A stretch of 64,000 bases of DNA. It comes from Betaproteobacteria bacterium. GTDB taxonomy: Bacteria; Pseudomonadota; Gammaproteobacteria; Burkholderiales; Rhodocyclaceae. Under the pieces are notes generated by a model. That model had not been told where the DNA came from. It saw only the letters and a list, made by a program, of their open reading frames with translations, and did no database searches. Made by a program: the position numbers and the translations under genes. Location: positions 124,001 through 188,000 of the forward strand of contig JADJBM010000030.1 of assembly GCA_016703785.1 (NCBI GenBank), given 5' to 3'. Below, piece by piece: positions 63,604 to 64,000 of this stretch. Each line of letters opens with the position of its first letter. Positions within the stretch are counted from its first letter, which is position 1.

Positions 63604-63990
63604 ATGGAAAAGACCGATCAGGAATGGCGCGAACTGCTCACCCCCGAGCAGTACCGCATCGCCCGCCAGAAGGGCACCGAGCCAGCCTTCACCGGCGAGT
63701 ACTGGGATTGCCACGACCCGGGCATGTATCGCTGCGTGTGCTGCGGCGCCGAACTGTTCAGCTCGGCGCACAAATTCGAATCGGGCACCGGTTGGCCCAG
63801 TTTCTGGCAGCCGGCCGACCCGGAAAACCTTACGAGTGAAAAGGACAACAGCTTCTTCATGCGCCGCACCGAGGCGCTGTGCAGCCGTTGCGGCGCCCAT
63901 CTCGGCCATGTCTTCCCCGACGGACCGGCGCCGACCGGACTTCGCTACTGCATCAATTCCGCCTCGCTGAAGCTGGAGAAGAAGGACTAG
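63604..63990 (+). CDS. msrB: Peptide-methionine (R)-S-oxide reductase
   Basis: 128 aa repair enzyme reducing Met-R-sulfoxide. FESGTGWPSFW, the zinc cysteines in CVCC and CSRC, GHVFPDGP and the catalytic Cys in LRYCINSASL are all intact. Complete within the window; stop at 63988-63990. Divergent from the repeat membrane protein. Confidence 0.95.
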   Translation: MEKTDQEWRELLTPEQYRIARQKGTEPAFTGEYWDCHDPGMYRCVCCGAELFSSAHKFESGTGWPSFWQPADPENLTSEKDNSFFMRRTEALCSRCGAHLGHVFPDGPAPTGLRYCINSASLKLEKKD

Positions 63991-64000
63991 CGTTATAATC

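Overview
The window is strongly GC-rich, gene-dense DNA that looks like a betaproteobacterial chromosome, perhaps Rhodocyclales-like. The evidence is the gltA / sdhE-sdhBADC / GntR / mdh / citE-like / acnB cluster, DUF2863 and DUF2917 proteins, a GcvA-like LysR next to DUF2917, and an extended IF-1 beside a cold-shock gene. No rRNA, tRNA, CRISPR array, prophage or intact insertion sequence was seen. The genus cannot be named from sequence alone.

Layout. 0-9.7 kb: TCA-cycle block. The leftward sdhCDAB-sdhE-gltA operon and a GntR regulator diverge from rightward mdh, a CitE-like lyase and acnB, which ends in a clear terminator. 9.8-12.5 kb: two lipoproteins, a small membrane protein, a tautomerase and a DUF2917 protein. 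12.6-21.2 kb: a GcvA-like regulator, then a LitR/CarH-type B12-binding regulator diverging from a lipid-modification operon (secreted small protein, FAD amine-oxidase-like protein, DUF1365, Cfa-like methyltransferase, MFS carrier, DUF3833 lipoprotein, SDR, SnoaL-like protein). Many genes here carry single-base frameshifts. 21.2-24.4 kb: a phosphatidyltransferase, long-form hisG, a metallo-beta-lactamase-fold hydrolase and an EF-hand protein. 24.7-30 kb: c-di-GMP signalling (PAS-GAF-PAS-HD-GYP, a CxxC protein, a Cache-GGDEF). 30-33.5 kb: pyruvate carboxylase. 33.8-35.7 kb: two toxin-antitoxin pairs flanking the collapsed remnant of a DNA methyltransferase. 35.8-38.6 kb: a membrane GGDEF and a secreted metacaspase. 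38.6-40.6 kb: a 243-bp inverted-repeat element, a truncated dus and a 3-hydroxyacyl-CoA dehydrogenase joined out of frame. 40.7-43.8 kb: bioA-bioF-bioD. 43.9-52.9 kb: DUF302, an FAD oxidoreductase, a PIN protein, RecQ, an RHH/ParE module, an RhlE-like helicase, MarR and DUF2863. 53-61 kb: a catabolic cluster with sulfoacetaldehyde acetyltransferase (xsc), a second TPP enzyme, a BASS transporter, an epimerase and two SDRs, governed by an IclR regulator. 61-64 kb: TerB-like, infA, csp, a repeat membrane protein and msrB.

The most unusual signal is not a gene. A 23-bp bipartite motif, GCCGT-N8-GGCTGACTTT, recurs about 17-19 times with fixed internal spacing. It occurs between genes and inside unrelated genes, mostly on the + strand. 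It behaves like a DNA-uptake-like or recombination-associated genomic word and is described in the findings. Several scars lie in the same window: a duplicated recQ tail around a toxin-antitoxin module, an in-frame internal deletion of a methyltransferase gene, and an out-of-frame hbd/dus junction.

Clustered single-base indels at 13-21 kb and one at 50.78 kb could be real decay or consensus errors, and these genes should be read with that in mind.
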